From positions 6,634,001 to 6,698,000 of the forward strand of contig NZ_JAFBCM010000001.1 of assembly GCF_016907715.1 (NCBI RefSeq): 64,000 nt of DNA, in the 5' to 3' direction. A program made the translations under genes and the position numbers. Source of the stretch: Tenggerimyces flavus. GTDB taxonomy: Bacteria; Actinomycetota; Actinomycetes; Propionibacteriales; Actinopolymorphaceae. Shown piece by piece: positions 59,777 through 64,000 of the stretch. The first letter of the stretch is position 1. Each line of letters opens with the position of its first letter. The notes under the pieces were generated by a model. The model did no database searches and was not told where the DNA came from. It saw nothing but the letters and a program-made list of their open reading frames with translations.

Positions 59777-62304
59777 ATCGGCGATCCGTCGACCTTGGCC
59801 ACCGAGTACGACTCTCCAACTGCCGGGATGTAGGCGTCGATCGCCTCGCCGTACCAGAACAGTGGCGGCAGGGTGATGTCGTACGACGGCGAGGTCATCG
59901 TGGCGTAGATGCTGTGGGCGGCGAACTGGTTCAACACGTAGGTCGGCGGCTGGGCGTACGGGGCGCTGGTACGGAACGAGCCGTCGCTGCCGTCCGCGGG
60001 CTGGAGGATCCCCTCCAGGAACTGGATCGACACGTAGTTGTCGCTGCCCTGGTTGTTCTTGTAGACGTAGACCGGATGGTCCTTGGGCAGCCAGCCGGTG
60101 ACGCGGGGACCGTGGGCGATCGGGTCGGTGGTGTACCGCTCGAAGATCGGAACGACGGGGAGCTGGTCGTTGAAGATCTGCGCCAGCTTCTCGACGGCAC
60201 GCTTCTGCCGCTCTTGGTCGAACCCGGCGACCGCCTGGTTCAGCAGATCGGGAATGTAGACCCCTGTCCCGTCCGCGGCCCGCTGGTGCCACGGCCAGTT
60301 GAGCCCCTTGGGTCCGCTCGCCTCGGGCTTGTTCGTACCGAAGTGTCCTTCGGCCAGGTTCCAGCCGAGGCTGGTCGCCGGGTGGGAGGGGGTGGAGACC
60401 ATGCTGAAGTCGAGCATGACCTCGTACCTGGCCTGCGCGATCGTGTCGGGTCGGTGCGCGGCCGGGATACCGCGTACGCGAGTGTCGAACCCGAACGCGT
60501 TGAGCTGCTCGCTCACGTCCTTGCCCGAGGCGAGGAAGTCGGGGAAGTCCGACGGTGCCGTGATCTCGAACCCGAAGGCCTCGCCCTCATAGGTCCAGGT
60601 GTCCTTGTCCTTCGACAAACCGACCTCCACCAGAAGGCGAGCGGCGGCGTCGAGGTCCCGGGGGTAGGTGTCGAGGCCGGCGACCACCTCGTCGGAGAGC
60701 CATCCGTCGACGTAGGTGTCGCTGAACCCGACCATGTACTCCACCGGCTTGGCAGCCTCACCCAGGGCGACCTTGGCGTTGCGGTCCCGGTCGATGATCA
60801 GCGCGATCGCCTGCCGGAACCGCTTGTCGTCGAACGGCCGGATGGACTCGTTGAACCAGATCCCGGTGCCCGTGCTGAGCGGGGTCCGAATCAGTTCGAG
60901 GTGAGGGTTCGCCTCGAGTGCCTTGACGTCGGTCGGGGTGAACGCGTCGGTCGTGTAGTCGAGCTCGTTCCGCAGCAGCAGCGGCACGGTTTGCTCCGAC
61001 CGGCCCCAGACCACGTCGACGTGGTCGAAGGTGATCTTGTCGCCGTTGTAGCCGCCGTCGTTCTTGACCATGCGCAGCTGCTGCGTGGTGACCGAGCTCG
61101 GGTCGATGACGTACGGACCGTACGTCACGGCCCGGTCCACCTCCAGAGCCTCGAGGTCGTCGAGCACAGCCTGGACCTTGGCGTCTCCCGGGGAGGCGCC
61201 CACCGCGCGCAACTGACCGAGCCGGTCGTAGATGTCGCCGAACAGCGACGATGGCGCCGGCTGGTACCAGCGAAGGAGTTGCTGCAGGAGGTTCGGCGAG
61301 AGGTCGCGGGTCTCGTACACCAGCTGCGTGTCCGACGAGGCCTTCACGTCCGTGAGCGACGCCCAACTCGGGTCCTGTTGCGCCCATTTCACGTTCCACA
61401 GGCCGACGAAGTCGTGGGCGGTGAGCCTCGTCCCGTCCGACCACTCGATGCCGGGCTTGAGGTTGACGGTGATCGCGGTGTTGACGCGTTGTTGGGCAAC
61501 GAGGACGAAGATGACCTCGACGAGGGCGAGCTGAGCGATCCGACTGGCCATGGCGCCGGATCGGAACGTGGTCTCGCGCGCCGCCGTCGTCAGGACGATG
61601 TCCGCCCGACGAGCGATCGGGGCGCGCGGGTAGTTCGTGACGGCGACGGTCGTCGCGCCACTCTTGGCGGCCGCCTCGAGGTAGCGGATCGTGTCCTTGG
61701 TGGAGCCGGAGTGCGACAGACCCACAGCCACGTCATTGCTGCCGAGCGTGCCCGCCGAGTCGATCGCGAAATGCGGATCGGCGAAGCTGTGGCTCATCAA
61801 CCCCAGGCGATGCAGTTTGGACTGCAGCTCCTGGGCAGCGAAGGAGCTCGCACCGGCGCCGAAGAGGTCGATACGTCGTGCCGCCACGATCGCCCGTGCG
61901 ACTTCCTCGAGGCTCCGAGTCGACACCTGCTCTGCTGTTTCGGTGATCGCGCGCGCGTCAGCGCCCGCCACCTTGCGGACGATCTGAGCCGTGGTGTCGT
62001 CCGGCAGGATCTCGCCGGAGAGCTGCTCTTCGTTCCTGTTCGCCGCAGCCGCGGCCGCCAAGGCGAGCCGGAACTCGGGGTAGCCGTTGAACCCGATCGT
62101 GCGACACAGCCGAATCACCGTGGTCTCGGAGGTGTTGCAGCGGCGCGCCAGCTCGGCGATCGTCGACGCCGCCGTACCTTCGGGATGGTCGAGCGCCGTC
62201 CGGGCGACGCGGGCCTCCGACCGCGAGAGGTTGGGCAGGATGCCGCGCAGCGTCGCGAGCACCGTACGGTCGACCGGCTCGTGCTTGGCAGCGGACTTGG
62301 ACAT
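59752..62304 (-). CDS. RpiR/MurR regulator fused to a family 5 solute-binding domain
   Basis: 850 residues in one open frame. Residues 1-85 are the RpiR HTH ([37 protein letters not shown]). Residues about 120-260 are a SIS domain ([27 protein letters not shown]). At about 272-278 the sequence passes directly into an SBP-5 domain ([22 protein letters not shown]) running to the end. No signal peptide, so it is cytoplasmic. The SBP part is a close paralogue of the binding protein at 57703 and lacks the same N-terminal lobe. It could be a regulator that senses the transported ligand directly, a recent recombination product, or an assembly join. Confidence 0.8.
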   Translation of the reverse strand: MSKSAAKHEPVDRTVLATLRGILPNLSRSEARVARTALDHPEGTAASTIAELARRCNTSETTVIRLCRTIGFNGYPEFRLALAAAAAANRNEEQLSGEILPDDTTAQIVRKVAGADARAITETAEQVSTRSLEEVARAIVAARRIDLFGAGASSFAAQELQSKLHRLGLMSHSFADPHFAIDSAGTLGSNDVAVGLSHSGSTKDTIRYLEAAAKSGATTVAVTNYPRAPIARRADIVLTTAARETTFRSGAMASRIAQLALVEVIFVLVAQQRVNTAITVNLKPGIEWSDGTRLTAHDFVGLWNVKWAQQDPSWASLTDVKASSDTQLVYETRDLSPNLLQQLLRWYQPAPSSLFGDIYDRLGQLRAVGASPGDAKVQAVLDDLEALEVDRAVTYGPYVIDPSSVTTQQLRMVKNDGGYNGDKITFDHVDVVWGRSEQTVPLLLRNELDYTTDAFTPTDVKALEANPHLELIRTPLSTGTGIWFNESIRPFDDKRFRQAIALIIDRDRNAKVALGEAAKPVEYMVGFSDTYVDGWLSDEVVAGLDTYPRDLDAAARLLVEVGLSKDKDTWTYEGEAFGFEITAPSDFPDFLASGKDVSEQLNAFGFDTRVRGIPAAHRPDTIAQARYEVMLDFSMVSTPSHPATSLGWNLAEGHFGTNKPEASGPKGLNWPWHQRAADGTGVYIPDLLNQAVAGFDQERQKRAVEKLAQIFNDQLPVVPIFERYTTDPIAHGPRVTGWLPKDHPVYVYKNNQGSDNYVSIQFLEGILQPADGSDGSFRTSAPYAQPPTYVLNQFAAHSIYATMTSPSYDITLPPLFWYGEAIDAYIPAVGESYSVAKVDGSPIPGPPWGQ

Positions 62305-62516
62305 CTTCCCCTCTCACCCCTCTCGTCGTTCGGGGATCGTATCTGAGCCGACGGCGCACAGCTGGGAAGCCGCAACCATGGCTCCTCGAGCTCCTACATG
62401 CTTGCCTGGCGCTCAGATGGGTGTCGCACCTGATGGTCGGGAGCGCCGCCACGGCGAAGACTTGGGCTGTGAGCATCTTCGGGCAGCTGGACAGTCGGGC
62501 CGATCGGGTTGGTGCC

Positions 62517-62975
62517 ATGCGGGCAAGTGATATCGCCGTGAACGTGCCGACTGTCACTGTGGACGATCAGGTGGCGAAGGCTGTCCGGGTGATGGTGGTG
62601 AGTCGGCTTCCGGGGCTCGTTGTCGTGGACGAACGATCGCGGCCGTCGATCGTGCTCCCTGGTACGCAGGTGTTGCGGTTGGCGGTTCCGGGGTCCTACC
62701 AGGAGGACCCCAAGCTGGCGCACGTCGTCGACGAGTCCTACGCCGACAGCTTCTGGCAGGAGCTGGGTGACCGGACCGTGGGCGAGTCCCTTCCCGCGAA
62801 GCCGACGAAGCCCGTGACGGTTCCCGCGGACGCCACGTTGCTCGAGGTGGCGGCGTTGATGGCACGCCAGCACAGTCCGCTCGTGGCGGTGGTCGACCGC
62901 GATGGCGTGCTGGTGGGCGCGATCACTCTCGAACGGTTGATCACGAGCCTGGCGGTCCTCGGCAACGACGAGTGA
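62517..62975 (+). CDS. CBS-domain pair protein
   Basis: 152 residues from ATG 62517; GTG 62469 would add 16. The first CBS motif spans about 1-60 ([35 protein letters not shown]) and the second about 105-150 ([37 protein letters not shown]). CBS pairs bind AMP/ATP and gate transporters or enzymes. It is about 95 nt before the permease gene on the same strand, so it may regulate that transporter. Confidence 0.82.
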   Translation: MRASDIAVNVPTVTVDDQVAKAVRVMVVSRLPGLVVVDERSRPSIVLPGTQVLRLAVPGSYQEDPKLAHVVDESYADSFWQELGDRTVGESLPAKPTKPVTVPADATLLEVAALMARQHSPLVAVVDRDGVLVGAITLERLITSLAVLGNDE

Positions 62976-63069
62976 ACGACGTCCGCCGCTAGTCGACACG
63001 AACGATCACGTGCTGTGGGGAGGTCGCGCCCGTGTGCCCGAAGCCAAGCAGGACGGCGCGGCATGAACG

Positions 63070-64000
63070 ATGACAGCCGTTGCCGCGTTGACGATCTTCC
63101 TGATCGCGTTCTACTTCATCGCCACCGAGAAGGCGAACAAGGTCACGGTCGTCCTGATCGCGTCCGGCGCGATGGCCGTGCTGGGGTTGGTGCCTGGCTC
63201 GGAGGTGTTCTTCTCCGAGCACGAGGGGATCGACTGGAACGTCATCTTCCTCCTCCTCGGCATGATGGTGATCGTCGGAATCATCAAGCAGACAGGCGTT
63301 TTCGAGTTTCTCGCCATCTGGGCGGCGAAGAGGGCGCGCGGTAAGCCGTATCGGCTCATGGTGATGCTGATGGTCATCACCGCGATCGCCTCACCGTTCC
63401 TCGACAACGTCACCACGATCATGTTGGTGGCGCCCGTGACCGTGGTCGTCTGCGGCCGGCTGCGCATCCCGGCGCAGCCGTACCTGATCGCGGAGGTGCT
63501 CGCGTCGAACATCGGCGGCGCCGCCACGCTGATCGGCGATCCTCCGAACATCATCATCGGCAGCCGGGGCGGGCTCACGTTCACCGACTTCCTCGTCCAC
63601 ATGGCGCCGATCGTCGTGGTGGTCTTCGTCTTGTTCGTGATCTTCGCGAGGTTCCTCTTCCGCAAGGCCTTCCAGCACGCCCCCGAGGAGCTGGAAGCGG
63701 TGATGGCGTTGCAGGAACGACGGGCGATCACCGATCCGGCGATGCTGCGGCGGTGCCTGATCGTCTTCGGTGCCGTCGTGATCGGGTTCGGGCTGCACGC
63801 CGTGGTCCACATCGACCCGGCGATCGTCGCTCTCGTAGGTGCGGGCCTGATGTTGCTGGTCACGAAGGCGGACGTCTCCGATGTCCTGGCCGAGATCGAG
63901 TGGCCGACGCTGGTCTTCTTCATGGGCCTGTTCGTGATGGTCGCCGGCCTGGTGCACACCGGTGTGATCGCCACCATCGGCACCTGGGCGGCGGGGGCGT
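63070..64000 (+). CDS. ArsB/NhaD-family (SLC13-like) ion permease, truncated by window
   Basis: At least 310 residues, continuing beyond 64000. Start ATG 63070. Multiple membrane helices, with SPFLDNVTTIMLVAPVTVVV and ASNIGGAATLIGDPPNIIIGS, the re-entrant substrate and ion-binding motifs of the ArsB/NhaD/citrate permease superfamily. Candidate substrates are anions, citrate, arsenite or Na+/H+; nothing nearby decides. Pairs with the CBS protein upstream. Confidence 0.87.
   Translation, partial: MTAVAALTIFLIAFYFIATEKANKVTVVLIASGAMAVLGLVPGSEVFFSEHEGIDWNVIFLLLGMMVIVGIIKQTGVFEFLAIWAAKRARGKPYRLMVMLMVITAIASPFLDNVTTIMLVAPVTVVVCGRLRIPAQPYLIAEVLASNIGGAATLIGDPPNIIIGSRGGLTFTDFLVHMAPIVVVVFVLFVIFARFLFRKAFQHAPEELEAVMALQERRAITDPAMLRRCLIVFGAVVIGFGLHAVVHIDPAIVALVGAGLMLLVTKADVSDVLAEIEWPTLVFFMGLFVMVAGLVHTGVIATIGTWAAGA

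Noticed and set aside
59755-62346. An 863-residue open frame on the + strand
   Set aside because: It is antisense to the RpiR-SBP gene, very Arg/Val/Asp-rich and without any domain-like motif, as expected for the complement of a high-GC gene.
1-64000. CRISPR array or riboswitch
   Set aside because: No regularly spaced direct repeats were seen, and no leader matched a riboswitch core I could recognise.

Overview
The window is high-GC DNA with GTG/TTG starts, many ATGA/GTGA stop-start overlaps, Tat signals and LAL, FCD-GntR and DUF2637 proteins. This points to a soil actinobacterium, perhaps of the Actinopolymorpha/Kribbella type; the genus is inference. It is a chromosomal accessory and catabolic region with about 50 genes. 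There is no rRNA, CRISPR array or intact insertion sequence, and only a fragment of a tRNA.

Layout. (1) 357-14149 is a sugar-acid catabolic region under an FCD-type GntR regulator. It holds a cupin, two SDRs, an HpcH/HpaI aldolase, an FMN alpha-hydroxy-acid oxidase, an RraA-like protein, a VOC protein, E1-alpha/E1-beta/E2 of a 2-oxo-acid dehydrogenase, a uronate-dehydrogenase-like epimerase, an SMP-30 lactonase, an Ldh-family dehydrogenase, a PhyH dioxygenase and an IolE-like isomerase. GTATAC-centred palindromes sit at its promoters. (2) 14443-24763 holds two giant unrecognised proteins, one Tat-exported, divergent from a large LuxR (LAL) regulator. (3) 24994-33939 holds a CBS-BON protein and a seven-gene ArsR/HyfI/HyfB/HycD/HyfE/HyfF/HycE operon. 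This matches the Rv0081-Rv0087 type of Mycobacterium: an energy-converting-hydrogenase-related membrane complex without Ni ligands. Two small genes behind a second copy of the ArsR-type operator precede it. (4) 34119-35514 is a decayed island: pstB and response-regulator fragments, a DUF2637 (Spd-like) gene and the 3' half of a tRNA-Arg. (5) 35890-52320 is a pectin/oligogalacturonide utilisation locus with LacI and AraC regulators, an LplABC-type importer, a PL22 oligogalacturonate lyase, two putative glycosidases and accessory enzymes. AAGCGCTT boxes mark its operons. (6) 52477-62304 holds a serine hydrolase, a complete Dpp/Opp-type ABC transporter and, tail to tail with its binding protein, an RpiR regulator fused in frame to a second copy of that binding protein. 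(7) 62517-64000 holds a CBS protein and an ArsB/NhaD-type permease cut by the window edge.

Regions 1 and 5 may work together. PL22 lyase and importer would deliver uronates; the uronate-dehydrogenase-like protein, lactonase, aldolase and dehydrogenases could oxidise and cleave the acids. This is inferred from families only.

The most unusual items are the RpiR-SIS-SBP fusion and a family of long palindromic hairpins (ATGATCATG arms), four copies of which lie exactly in four convergent gene gaps. The giant protein pair and the nested inverted repeats at 39981-40643 are also notable.
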